26,074 nucleotides of DNA from JBAWXE01 sp037144255 (GTDB lineage Bacteria; Bacteroidota; Bacteroidia; Chitinophagales; Chitinophagaceae), in assembly GCA_037144255.1 (NCBI GenBank), contig JBAWXE010000032.1, positions 1-26,074 on the forward strand, read 5' to 3'. Of the stretch, positions 14,702 through 23,426 are shown piece after piece. Both the position numbers and the translations under genes were made by a program. Every line of letters starts with the position of its first letter. Position 1 is the first letter of the stretch. The notes below the pieces were generated by a model that was not told where the DNA came from, made no database searches, and saw nothing but the letters and a program-made list of their open reading frames with translations.

Positions 14702-17116
14702 ATGAAATCAATGTTAGATATGTTTTTGGGCCAGTCGGAGCAGGAAATGGAATTCATGCCGATAGTGCCCTTAGGTGAAGAAGAACTAGATGAGCAGGAA
14801 AAGGGTAACCTTCCGACTGATATACCCATTATTGCACTCAGGAACACGGTATTGTTCCCTAATGTAGTATTACCCATTACTGTTTCTCGTGATAAGTCGA
14901 TAAAAGCTATTGCTGAAGCACAAAAAGGTAATAAGTGGATAGGGGTAGTGGCTCAAAAGGATACGAATAATGAAGACCCTTCAACTGATGATATCTATCA
15001 GACAGGTACACTGGCCAAAGTGATGAAGCAAATAAAAATGCCTGATGGAAACATTACCATTTTCATCATGGGGCAAATGCGCTTTCATATTGATTCCTTT
15101 ACACAAACGGATCCTTACTATAGTGCCAAGATCAGTTATCTGGAGGATAAATTTCCCAAAGAAGATGCGGGTTTTAATGCATTGGTAGCATCCATTAAAG
15201 AGCATTCGGAACAGATAGCACAACTTTCCCCTAATATGCCTAACGAGGCTAGCCTGGTGCTGCGTAATATAGAGCAACAATCTTTTCTGATACACTTCAT
15301 TGCATCTAATATCAATGCCAAGTTGGTAGATAAACAAGCGATGCTGGAAGAGAATGATGTAAAGATACGTGCTGAGAAACTGTTGAATCTATTGCAATCA
15401 GAACTGCAATTGGCAGAGCTGAAGAATGAGATCACTAATAAGACCCGTGCTGATATAGATCGTCAACAACGTGAATACTTTTTGCAACAGCAGATGAAGT
15501 CTATACGCGATGAATTAGGCGGTGACCCTAATGAACGTGAGATAAAAGACCTGCAGAAGCGTGCAGAGGATATGAAGTGGCCCGATACTGCAAAAGAACT
15601 TTTCAATAAGAATATTCAGAAACTAGAGCGTATGCACCCTAGTACTCCTGATTATTCGGTGATATACAATCATCTGGATCTAATGTTGGATCTGCCATGG
15701 GGAGTGTATACAGAAGATAGCTACGATCTGAAAAAAGCGGAGAAGGTACTGGATCATGACCACTATGGCATGGATAAGATCAAGGATCGTATACTGGAAT
15801 ACCTAGCTGTGCTGAAACTAAAAGGTGATATGAAGTCACCGATACTATGTTTTGTAGGCCCTCCCGGTATTGGTAAAACATCCTTAGGTCGTAGTATAGC
15901 CAATGCTATCAATCGTAAATATGTACGTCTGAGCCTTGGTGGCCTACACGATGAAAGTGAATTGCGTGGACACCGTAAAACCTATATAGGTGCAATGCCG
16001 GGTCGTATCATACAATCGCTCAGAAAGATAAAATCTGCAAACCCTGTTTTTATACTGGATGAGATAGATAAGATTGGTAAGGATTTTAGAGGCGATCCAA
16101 GTTCTGCATTGTTAGAAATATTGGACCCTGAACAGAACAATTCTTTCTATGATAACTATCTGGAGATGGAGTTCGACCTTTCTAAGGTACTATTCATTGC
16201 TACTGCAAATAGTCTGAGTGATATTCAGCCGGCACTGCGCGATCGTCTGGAAGTGATACAACTTACTGGATATTCTACCGAAGAGAAGATAGAGATAGCA
16301 AAGCAACATTTATTACCAAAGCAAAAGGAACTACATGGTCTTACCAAAGTGCCGTTGAAATTTCCCGATAAGATATTGAGTAAGATCATTCAGGAATATA
16401 CTCGAGAATCGGGTGTTCGTGAATTGGATCGTGTGATAGCATCTGTGATGCGCTCTGTGGCCCGTCAGGTAGCTATGGATGAAAAGGTAGTACCACAAGT
16501 AAGCGACGCGAAGATAGAAGATGTGCTGGGCAAACCTAAATTCAATAATGAACTATATACCAAGGGCCATCCTGCAGGTGTAGCAGTAGGCCTTGCCTGG
16601 ACCTATGTAGGTGGGGATATACTATTTATTGAAACTAGCTTATCAAAGGGTAAGGGTATGTTGACACTCACAGGTAATCTGGGTAATGTGATGAAAGAAA
16701 GTGCTTCTACTGCACTATCCTATCTGAAAGCACATGCTGCTGAATACAATATACCTGTAGATAAATTTGAAGAGACCAATATACATATACATGTACCTGA
16801 AGGTGCAGTGCCTAAGGATGGCCCTAGCGCCGGTGTCACTATGTTGACAGCTTTGACCTCTGCTTTTACAGGGCGTAAGATACGTCCCTATGTGGCCATG
16901 ACAGGTGAAATAACCCTGCGTGGACAAGTATTGCCTGTAGGTGGTATCAAAGAAAAAATGCTGGCTGCTAAGCGTGCCGGTATCAAAGATATCATTGTAT
17001 GCAAGCAGAATGAGAAAGATGTGGAAGAGATAGACAAAGCATACATCAAAGGTGTGAAATTCCACTACGTTACTGAGATGAGCGAAGTGCTGGATTATGC
17101 ATTAATGAAAAAGTAA
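14702..17116 (+). CDS. lon: ATP-dependent protease La
   Basis: Cytosolic Lon protease, 804 residues, close to the usual bacterial length; it degrades misfolded and short-lived proteins. Domains in order: LAN substrate-binding domain (about 40-240, with LRNTVLFPNVVLPI), a coiled-coil linker (about 240-330), the AAA+ module with Walker A GPPGIGKT (386-393) and Walker B FILDEID (450-456), and the S16 protease domain. The catalytic dyad is Ser709 (PKDGPSAG) and Lys752 (GGIKEKM), 43 residues apart as in the E. coli enzyme. The acidic N-terminal stretch (23-34) is a lineage feature. It is a single gene with a strong terminator. A TAnnnTTTG near-match at 14655-14663 might be its promoter, but the spacing is off by one. 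Confidence 0.98.
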   Translation: MKSMLDMFLGQSEQEMEFMPIVPLGEEELDEQEKGNLPTDIPIIALRNTVLFPNVVLPITVSRDKSIKAIAEAQKGNKWIGVVAQKDTNNEDPSTDDIYQTGTLAKVMKQIKMPDGNITIFIMGQMRFHIDSFTQTDPYYSAKISYLEDKFPKEDAGFNALVASIKEHSEQIAQLSPNMPNEASLVLRNIEQQSFLIHFIASNINAKLVDKQAMLEENDVKIRAEKLLNLLQSELQLAELKNEITNKTRADIDRQQREYFLQQQMKSIRDELGGDPNEREIKDLQKRAEDMKWPDTAKELFNKNIQKLERMHPSTPDYSVIYNHLDLMLDLPWGVYTEDSYDLKKAEKVLDHDHYGMDKIKDRILEYLAVLKLKGDMKSPILCFVGPPGIGKTSLGRSIANAINRKYVRLSLGGLHDESELRGHRKTYIGAMPGRIIQSLRKIKSANPVFILDEIDKIGKDFRGDPSSALLEILDPEQNNSFYDNYLEMEFDLSKVLFIATANSLSDIQPALRDRLEVIQLTGYSTEEKIEIAKQHLLPKQKELHGLTKVPLKFPDKILSKIIQEYTRESGVRELDRVIASVMRSVARQVAMDEKVVPQVSDAKIEDVLGKPKFNNELYTKGHPAGVAVGLAWTYVGGDILFIETSLSKGKGMLTLTGNLGNVMKESASTALSYLKAHAAEYNIPVDKFEETNIHIHVPEGAVPKDGPSAGVTMLTALTSAFTGRKIRPYVAMTGEITLRGQVLPVGGIKEKMLAAKRAGIKDIIVCKQNEKDVEEIDKAYIKGVKFHYVTEMSEVLDYALMKK

Positions 17117-17134
17117 ATTAGTAAGTACAGATGT

Positions 17135-17168
17135 AAGCGTCCTTGTGTAAACAGGGACGCTTTTTTGT
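17135..17168 (+). terminator. Rho-independent terminator of lon
   Basis: AAGCGTCC (17135-17142) pairs with GGACGCTT (17155-17162), with further TGT/ACA pairing inside, followed by six T. It lies 18 bases after the lon stop and shows that the next gene is not co-transcribed. Confidence 0.92.
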
Positions 17169-17221
17169 TTTCTGATATAAAACGTATTTTTAAGACAGTA
17201 CTTTTTCACAGCTTACTTTGT

Positions 17222-17851
17222 ATGAGATATCGCAGCATACTACTGATATTGATCTGTTTCCTTTATTCTTTTGCAGTCATGGCTGTAGGAAGAAAGAGGA
17301 ATGGCACTACTCATGTTATCACTTTTAAGGGGAATGAGTTTACTATGTTCAGCCCTAATCCTGATACTATTTATGTGGTGAATCCCAAAACAGGTGAAGA
17401 GGAAATGAAAGTGACTAGGATGGATGCATACCCTGTTAAGATCAATAATAAGCCTATCCATTCAAATGTAGCACAAGATATGGTGTATAGTAAATATGAA
17501 GATTTCATTCATAGCAATGAACAAAAGTTTGACGAATATATAGCTGAGAATATTCAGAGAACCTTTGATAAATATGAGGATGGGGTGTATAATATTTTTC
17601 TGGCCAATATTGTAGTAAGCTACAGAGGTAAGATCACTTACTATGAATTCCCCGACATGTCAGTAGGGGAGAGCCATACACCTATTGATAGGCAAAAGAG
17701 AGAATTGTTGGAAAATGTTTTGAACAGTATCATAGATGTAGCACCAGCACAAGAAGTACTAAAAGGGAAAGATGGTGGATGGGAACCATATATGATTTCT
17801 TGCAACATGCGCATTCATGTTAAGTCTCATAAAGCTACTATCGAGTTTTAG
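17222..17851 (+). CDS. Small exported protein, possibly with a divergent TonB C-terminal-like fold
   Basis: A 209-residue protein from ATG 17222. The frame opens at 17165, but that start sits on the lon terminator, while MRYRSILLILICFLYSF at the inner ATG is a signal peptide. The mature part is charged and has no transmembrane segment. The C-terminal third (IFLANIVVSYRGKITYYEF ... GGWEPYMISCNMRIHVK) has the order seen in TonB C-terminal domains: a strand with a basic turn, helix, Pro-containing turn and final strand. The usual key residues are not clear, so this is a guess. There is no TonB membrane-proline architecture. It ends 5 bases from the convergent glycosyltransferase gene. Function not recognised. 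Confidence 0.75.
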   Translation: MRYRSILLILICFLYSFAVMAVGRKRNGTTHVITFKGNEFTMFSPNPDTIYVVNPKTGEEEMKVTRMDAYPVKINNKPIHSNVAQDMVYSKYEDFIHSNEQKFDEYIAENIQRTFDKYEDGVYNIFLANIVVSYRGKITYYEFPDMSVGESHTPIDRQKRELLENVLNSIIDVAPAQEVLKGKDGGWEPYMISCNMRIHVKSHKATIEF

Positions 17852-17856
17852 TATTT

Positions 17857-18984
17857 TTAAAGCAAACCGTAGAGTAGAGTATTCAGTTTTTCGCACATTA
17901 CTTCTTTGGTATAGTGATGCTGTACTGCTTCTTCTGCTTCTTGCACCATTATCGCTAATTGCTTATTCTGATTCAGTGATTGTAATTGCTTGCAAAAACC
18001 ATCCAGATCATTATACTCATATAGATAGCCCAGTTTGCCATGCTCTAAGAGTTCTTGTGTGCCATCCTTATTAGTGCCTATTATAGGGCAGCCTGATGCC
18101 ATGGCTTCTATGGTCACCATACCAAAGGTTTCGCCAGATGATGGTATGGCAAATACATCAATACCTTTATAGAAAGGTGCTACATCTGCCACAAAGTCTC
18201 TGAAATGTACTTTGTCCTGCAATCCTAGTCCATTGACTAATGCATTTAGTGAATTAATATAAGCATCGCCTTCATTAGGAGTTACAGAGCCCATAATTAT
18301 CAGTTGGTAGTCTAGTTGATAGTGTTTCTTTAGATGATCGATAGCTTGTATCAGAAACTTTTGTTCCTTCTTGGGGTCTATACGTCCTAGTAATCCAATA
18401 AGAGGAACATTTTCAGAAATGTTTAATTGCTTACGCGCCTCTGCTTTAGTGATATTATTATGTATATACTTATTTGCTTCCAGCCCAAAGGGTATGATGC
18501 TTATCTTATTTGCCGGCACTCTCGTATTACGTATGGTTTCCTGTTTCAGATATTGTAAAGGGCTGATCCAGCTATCCAGCATGTTATAGCGCAGCGTATG
18601 TATAAGGTCGCGTTTTTTTACACCTACTTTCATATGTTGCTGATAAACCAGCTTTACATGCTTGTTCTTAAATCTTTTGTAATTGGATAAGGCTGCTATG
18701 TCCTTATTGTAGGGTGTGAACAGTATACTTACATTGTTTTCCTTCAGCCATTGTTTAATGATTGTAGCGTTCGGTTTATTCAAGGTTTTCTCTCCTATAT
18801 CTTGTACCGAGGCTATGTCTTTACAATAGGCCTCAGCTCTATTAAAGGTCTCACCTTGTTCATTCAGCAGCATACGCACTTGCCATCCTGCATCCTGTAG
18901 CCATTGTGCCAGTTTCAGGGTGTTCATCTCCAGACCTCCAAAGCCGGTAGAAGTACATACTATGCCTATTTGTTGAGCTTTCAT
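17857..18984 (-). CDS. Glycosyltransferase family 4
   Basis: A retaining GT-B glycosyltransferase of 375 residues, cytosolic, using a nucleotide-sugar donor. The N-terminal domain opens with IGIVCTSTGFGGLEMNTLKLA, containing the Gly-rich acceptor loop. The C-terminal donor domain has LLGRIDPKKEQKFLI (198-212, the Arg/Lys pair that holds the diphosphate) and the E-x7-E motif in GETFGMVTIEAMASG (Glu285, Glu293), followed by P-I-I-G-T. This family builds lipopolysaccharide, capsule and exopolysaccharide chains; acceptor and sugar cannot be told. It stands alone, with no other polysaccharide genes nearby. A TATCTTTG promoter box (19003-19010) is 18 bases ahead of the ATG. Confidence 0.95.
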   Translation of the reverse strand: MKAQQIGIVCTSTGFGGLEMNTLKLAQWLQDAGWQVRMLLNEQGETFNRAEAYCKDIASVQDIGEKTLNKPNATIIKQWLKENNVSILFTPYNKDIAALSNYKRFKNKHVKLVYQQHMKVGVKKRDLIHTLRYNMLDSWISPLQYLKQETIRNTRVPANKISIIPFGLEANKYIHNNITKAEARKQLNISENVPLIGLLGRIDPKKEQKFLIQAIDHLKKHYQLDYQLIIMGSVTPNEGDAYINSLNALVNGLGLQDKVHFRDFVADVAPFYKGIDVFAIPSSGETFGMVTIEAMASGCPIIGTNKDGTQELLEHGKLGYLYEYNDLDGFCKQLQSLNQNKQLAIMVQEAEEAVQHHYTKEVMCEKLNTLLYGLL

Positions 18985-19002
18985 CAGGTGTTCTTACGTG
19001 TA

Positions 19003-19010
19003 CAAAGATA
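19003..19010 (-). promoter_or_regulatory. Candidate -7 box for the glycosyltransferase gene
   Basis: The minus strand reads TATCTTTG, an exact TAnnTTTG match. It lies directly behind the terminator of the upstream dipeptidyl peptidase gene, so the two transcripts are separate. Confidence 0.5.
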
Positions 19011-19020
19011 TTAAAAACAA

Positions 19021-19053
19021 AGAAGCTGTCTTAGTACTACTAAGGCAGCTTCT
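19021..19053 (-). terminator. Terminator of the dipeptidyl peptidase III gene
   Basis: AGAAGCTG (19021-19028) pairs with CAGCTTCT (19046-19053), with CTTAGTA/TACTAAG pairing inside. On the minus strand TTTGTTTTTAATA follows. It lies 21 bases after the stop at 19075. Confidence 0.85.
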
Positions 19054-19074
19054 GAAAAATCGATCATTGTTGTA

Positions 19075-21127
19075 TTAGTTCACTACAGGCAAGAAACCAT
19101 ACTTCTTACCATATTCCACCATTTGTTGGTAGAAACTTTCAGGGTATTCTACTTTCACATCAGTTATTTCAGTACCATTCATTACTGGTACCAGTTTTGG
19201 TTGTACAAAACCCTTGTAAGGTTTGATGTTCAGCTTTTTGTAACGCTCCAATACTTCCTTATGTAATTCAGGATCTACTTTTACACCATAGGTCTCAACC
19301 AAGTTTTTACCTGCATTGAAATCACCTTCTGATTTGATGCGTTGCATTTCTTTCAGCAATTGTCCAAACAGGGAACGTAATTTTGTATAGTCATTTACTT
19401 GTACATAGGTCTTGTTATTCTTTTTTACAAATGCTACTACATTATCTTTCTTCCCTTGTTCATATGCCCATCGAGCTATGGTCTGACGATTGCGCATATG
19501 CGCTTCTTCTACATTGTCTCCCGGTTTCAGGCGGGTTAGTTGTGTCATCAGGCCATTCATCATGTAGTTGTCATATTCAGCCTTAGCCACATCCATACTT
19601 TCCATTACGCCTATGTCTATACAGTTTCTGATCCATGATGAAGTACAATCCCACCAGATCAGCACGTGCCTCTTCTAGTGTAGATGCATAGTTCTTCAGG
19701 GTCTTATCAGTAGTTTCTACTCCTTCATTTATTTGTCCTGAAGCATGACCTATACACTCATGCATGTCCGTATGCAGATCGCCTGCTAATGCACCATATT
19801 TTTTCATACGTTGCATTACCGTATCGTTTACTGCAAATTCATCTACCATACCACTCTTAGCACCGTTCTGAGTATAAGCATGAACTATATTGCTTAGAGA
19901 TACAGATTTGGACCCATGATCCTTACGTATCCAGTCTGCATTAGGCAGGTTGATACCTATTGGTGTGCTAGGTGCAGCATCACCACTTTCTACAACTACA
20001 GTGATGGCCTTGGCTGTGATTCCTTTTACAGTTTTCTTTTTGTGATTATCCATGATAGGCGAGTGGTCTTCAAACCATTGTGCCTGATCTGCTATTGCCT
20101 TTATGCGTTTAGTAGCTTCCATATCTTTTATAGATACTGTACTTTCGAAGCTCCCTTTTTTACCTATAGCATCCAGATATACCTCTATAAAACCATTCAC
20201 AACATCTACACGCGATGCAGTGTCACTTACCCATGCTATACTATATTTATCAAAAGTTTTCAGGTCGCCTGTTTGGTAGAATTGAATCAGCAGTTCCAGA
20301 GATTTTTTCTGTTGATCATTTTCTGCCACGGTAACTGCTTTGCTCAGCCATTCTATTATCTTATCAATAGCAGCGCCATACATACCGCCGCTCTTCCATA
20401 CTTTTTCAGTAATAGTGCCATTCGCTTTCACCAGCTTGCTATTCAGGCCCCATGATGGTGCATTGTAGCTAGTGTCAAATTTCGAATAGAATGCTTCAAC
20501 TTCTTTTTGGCTCACACCTTCGTAGAAATTGTTTGAAGAGTTAGCTACATTATCTATATCAGGACGTTGGTCTACAACCTTAGGTTCGAAATTCATATCG
20601 AAAACCATTGGCTTGATACGAGCAGCAAAAGCTTCTACATTTTCTCCTTTATTCAGCGGCAGTAGTGTACTGTCCGAATGTTTCAACAGATCTACAAAGA
20701 AATCGTAGGATATATTTGGTACAAATTTTTCGTTACCATAATGGTGATGGTTGCCATTGCTGAACCAAAAACGACCACAGTATTCTTCAAAGTTTTTGTA
20801 GTAGTCAGTTTTCTTTTCACCTTTATAAGTGCCATATATAGCATCTATTGTTTTGCGTAGCAGGATACCATATTTACTTTTTTGATCGTAGATGATGTCC
20901 CTGCCGCTCAGTGCAGCTTCGTATAAATAATAAGCCAGTTTCTTTTGTTGTAGGGTCAGCTCATTAAATCCCGGCACTTCGTAACGCAGGGTTTGAATGT
21001 CGGCAAATGCCTCAGCTTCTACTTTAAATGTCGAGGTGTCAGTTTTTTTACCGTCTCCCTGATTACAACTCGATGTCAGTACTTGTGTGCCTATCAGTAT
21101 CATTACTGGTAATTTCCACTTTTTCAT
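19075..21127 (-). pseudogene. Dipeptidyl peptidase III (M49) lipoprotein, interrupted by a one-base frameshift
   Basis: A zinc exopeptidase that releases dipeptides, envelope-anchored here: MKKWKLPVMILIGTQVLTSSC is a lipoprotein signal with Cys21. The first frame (21127 to 19583) holds both zinc motifs, HECIGH (456-461; Bacteroides DPP III has the similar HECLGH) and EEARAD (485-490). It then runs off into RHRRNGKYGCG and stops. The remaining C-terminus (IDIGVMESMDVAKAEYDNYM onward, to 19075) is in another frame. Dropping one T near 19621 (minus strand CTGTATAGAC to CTGATAGAC) joins them into DQKLIDIGVM and gives 683 residues, the normal length for bacterial DPP III. The rest of both frames is undamaged, so this is either a recent mutation or a sequencing error. 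There is no homopolymer at the site. Confidence 0.88.
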
Positions 21128-21376
21128 GTTAAGAATCGATTGGTTAAAATGTCCCTAAAAGTACCCTATTAACTCTATTATAGTGATAGATTTGAAAATA
21201 TCCCTCCTTTGGTATTTAGCTTATATATGTATTGCTAGTTTAATGTATCCCCGCTTTCATACTCTGTATGTATACGGATAACATACAATATGTGTTGATT
21301 TCCCAACCTCAATTGTGGCATTTAGCCTATATTCATACATCTATTAAGAACTATCTCTATTTTATAGTATTTCACT

Positions 21377-21407
21377 TTTGATTTTTGATTTTAACCCGCT
21401 ACCTTTG
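21377..21407 (+). promoter_or_regulatory. Canonical Bacteroidota promoter of atpDC
   Basis: The -33 TTTG (21377-21380) and -7 TACCTTTG (21400-21407) are separated by exactly 19 bases, the phylum consensus. Transcription should start near 21413, giving a leader of about 75 bases. Confidence 0.8.
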
Positions 21408-21417
21408 CGCCAAAATT

Positions 21418-21443
21418 GGGCAGACTTCGGTCTACTCTTTTTT
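21418..21443 (+). promoter_or_regulatory. Leader hairpin with UUCG loop and U6 ahead of atpD
   Basis: AGAC (21422-21425) and GTCT (21430-21433) close a TTCG tetraloop. One mismatch and three outer pairs (GGG with CTC) extend the stem, and six T follow at once (21438-21443). It sits at the very 5' end of the predicted transcript. It looks like a small terminator or attenuator, or a 5' stabiliser. Confidence 0.55.
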
Positions 21444-21487
21444 GTCATTTTTTGTGGAACCTATTCTTTCTTATATAATTAAGTATT

Positions 21488-22993
21488 ATGCCAAACGTTG
21501 GTAAGATCAAACAAATCATCGGTCCGGTAATGGACGTGTACTTCAGCGCAGGTAACAAATTGCCTGAAATATACAACGCTCTTGAATTGACACGCGAAAA
21601 CGGCGATAAGCTGGTAATGGAAGTTCAGCAACATCTGGGTGAAGACAGCGTACGCTGCGTAGCAATGGATGGTACTGAAGGTCTGGTACGTGGTATGGAA
21701 TGTGTAGATACCGGTAAGCCTATTGCAATGCCTATCGGCGAGCAGATCCATGGTCGTCTGTTCAATGTAACAGGTGACGCTATCGATGGTTTGGCTAAAC
21801 CTAACAAAACCAATGGTCGCCCAATACACGCTAAACCTCCTAAATTCGAAAACCTGAGTACTGCTTCTGAGATCCTGTTCACAGGTATCAAAGTTATCGA
21901 TTTGATCGAGCCGTATGCAAAGGGTGGTAAGATCGGTTTGTTTGGTGGTGCGGGTGTTGGTAAAACCGTATTGATCCAGGAATTGATCAACAACATCGCT
22001 AAAGCATATAGCGGTATGTCAGTATTTGCCGGTGTGGGTGAACGTACCCGTGAAGGTAATGATCTGATGCGTGAAATGATCGAGGCCGGTATCGTTAAGT
22101 ACGGCGACAAATTCAAACATAGTATGGAAGCCGGTGGTTGGGACCTCGCTTCTGTAGATATGGAAGAACTGAAAAAATCTCAAGCTACTTTCGTATTCGG
22201 ACAAATGAACGAACCTCCAGGAGCTCGTGCTCGTGTGGCCCTTTCTGGTCTTACACTCGCAGAGTATTTCCGCGATGGTGATGGTAGTGGTAAAGGTAAA
22301 GACATCCTCTTCTTCGTAGATAATATCTTCCGTTTCACTCAGGCTGGTTCTGAGGTATCAGCTCTCTTGGGTCGTATGCCTTCAGCGGTGGGTTACCAAC
22401 CTACATTGGCTACAGAAATGGGTCTGATGCAAGAGCGTATCACTTCTACTAAGAACGGTTCTATCACTTCAGTACAAGCGGTATACGTACCTGCGGATGA
22501 CTTGACCGATCCGGCTCCGGCAACAACATTTGCTCACCTGGATGCTACTACGGTATTAAGTCGTAAGATCGCGGATCTGGGTATCTATCCTGCGGTAGAT
22601 CCTTTGGATTCTACTTCTCGTATCCTTACTCCACAGATCGTGGGTGATGCACATTACAACACTGCCAACAGAGTAAAACTGATATTACAACGCTATAAGG
22701 AATTGCAGGATATCATCGCCATCCTCGGTATGGATGAATTGAGTGAAGAAGATAAACTGACAGTATCTCGTGCGCGTCGTGTTCAACGTTTCTTGTCTCA
22801 ACCTTTCCACGTGGCAGAACAGTTCACAGGTTTGAAAGGTGTACTTGTTCCTATCGAAGAAACTATCCGTGGTTTCAATATGATCATGGACGGCGAAGTG
22901 GATGAGTATCCTGAAGCAGCATTCAACTTGGTAGGTACTATCGATGATGCGATCGCTAAGGGTAAACAATTGATGGCACAAGCCAAGAACTAA
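21488..22993 (+). CDS. atpD: ATP synthase F1 subunit beta
   Basis: Catalytic subunit of F1, 501 residues. It shows the P-loop GGAGVGKT (153-160), the catalytic glutamate in GERTREG (Glu185), the alpha/beta signature in the PALDSTSR-type block (here VDPLDSTSRI), and the DELSEED loop that pushes on gamma. The start at 21488 gives the typical MPNVGKIKQIIGPVMDV opening. It is the first gene of a two-gene operon with atpC, placed about 11 kb from atpA; separate atpDC is common in Bacteroidota. Confidence 0.98.
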   Translation: MPNVGKIKQIIGPVMDVYFSAGNKLPEIYNALELTRENGDKLVMEVQQHLGEDSVRCVAMDGTEGLVRGMECVDTGKPIAMPIGEQIHGRLFNVTGDAIDGLAKPNKTNGRPIHAKPPKFENLSTASEILFTGIKVIDLIEPYAKGGKIGLFGGAGVGKTVLIQELINNIAKAYSGMSVFAGVGERTREGNDLMREMIEAGIVKYGDKFKHSMEAGGWDLASVDMEELKKSQATFVFGQMNEPPGARARVALSGLTLAEYFRDGDGSGKGKDILFFVDNIFRFTQAGSEVSALLGRMPSAVGYQPTLATEMGLMQERITSTKNGSITSVQAVYVPADDLTDPAPATTFAHLDATTVLSRKIADLGIYPAVDPLDSTSRILTPQIVGDAHYNTANRVKLILQRYKELQDIIAILGMDELSEEDKLTVSRARRVQRFLSQPFHVAEQFTGLKGVLVPIEETIRGFNMIMDGEVDEYPEAAFNLVGTIDDAIAKGKQLMAQAKN

Positions 22994-23020
22994 TCTTGTT
23001 TTGAATTTTGAATTAGCATT

Positions 23021-23275
23021 ATGCATTTAGAAATAGCAACACCAGAACACAAAGTATACAGCGGCAACGTGTATGGCATTCAATTGCCCGGCATCGAAGG
23101 TTCTTTCGAGATCCTCGATAAGCACGCGCCTATGATAGCTTCTCTCGGTAAGGGTAAAATGAAGATCATCAAGGACAAGAATACTACAGAAATGTACGAG
23201 ATCTCCGCAGGTTTTGTAGAGGTCATCAACAATAAGGCCACTGTTCTTATTGAAGATGCTACTGCTCTGGACTAA
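23021..23275 (+). CDS. atpC: ATP synthase F1 subunit epsilon (short form)
   Basis: 84 residues, only the N-terminal beta-sandwich of epsilon: MHLEIATPEHKVYSG, then LPGIEGSFEILDKHAPMIASLGKG, which is the gamma and c-ring docking part. The C-terminal two-helix domain that inhibits the enzyme in E. coli (about 135 residues in total) is missing. Short epsilon is usual in Bacteroidota, so this is not a truncation. It implies that epsilon-type autoinhibition is absent here. It lies 27 bases after atpD and is followed by a terminator. Confidence 0.95.
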   Translation: MHLEIATPEHKVYSGNVYGIQLPGIEGSFEILDKHAPMIASLGKGKMKIIKDKNTTEMYEISAGFVEVINNKATVLIEDATALD

Positions 23276-23302
23276 TTCCCTTGTTCTGATAAAATATATA
23301 AG

Positions 23303-23331
23303 GCCGGATATGTATCATATCCGGCTTTTTT
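23303..23331 (+). terminator. Rho-independent terminator of atpDC
   Basis: GCCGGATATG (23303-23312) pairs perfectly with CATATCCGGC (23316-23325) around a TAT loop, with six T after it. Confidence 0.95.
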
Positions 23332-23426
23332 ATGGTCATATATGGCAGCTTATCAGAAATGCACTTTCTTTATACTCAGAACAATCTGTAAATAAGTATT
23401 TTTACCTTATAGCATAATAAGCATAC

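Larger units (their letters stand above)
21128..21487. other. Intergenic region between the DPP III gene and atpD
   Basis: These 360 bases hold no reading frame. The right side contains the atpD promoter and leader hairpin. In the middle TGTATGT (21265-21271) and ACATACA (21281-21287) form a short inverted repeat, possibly an operator but equally possibly chance. The DPP III side shows only TACTTTTA, one base off a -7 box. Confidence 0.6.

Noticed and set aside
21265..21287. Operator-like inverted repeat TGTATGT/ACATACA
   Set aside because: Seven bases in an AT-rich gap about 110 bases above the atpD promoter can arise by chance; no second copy was seen.
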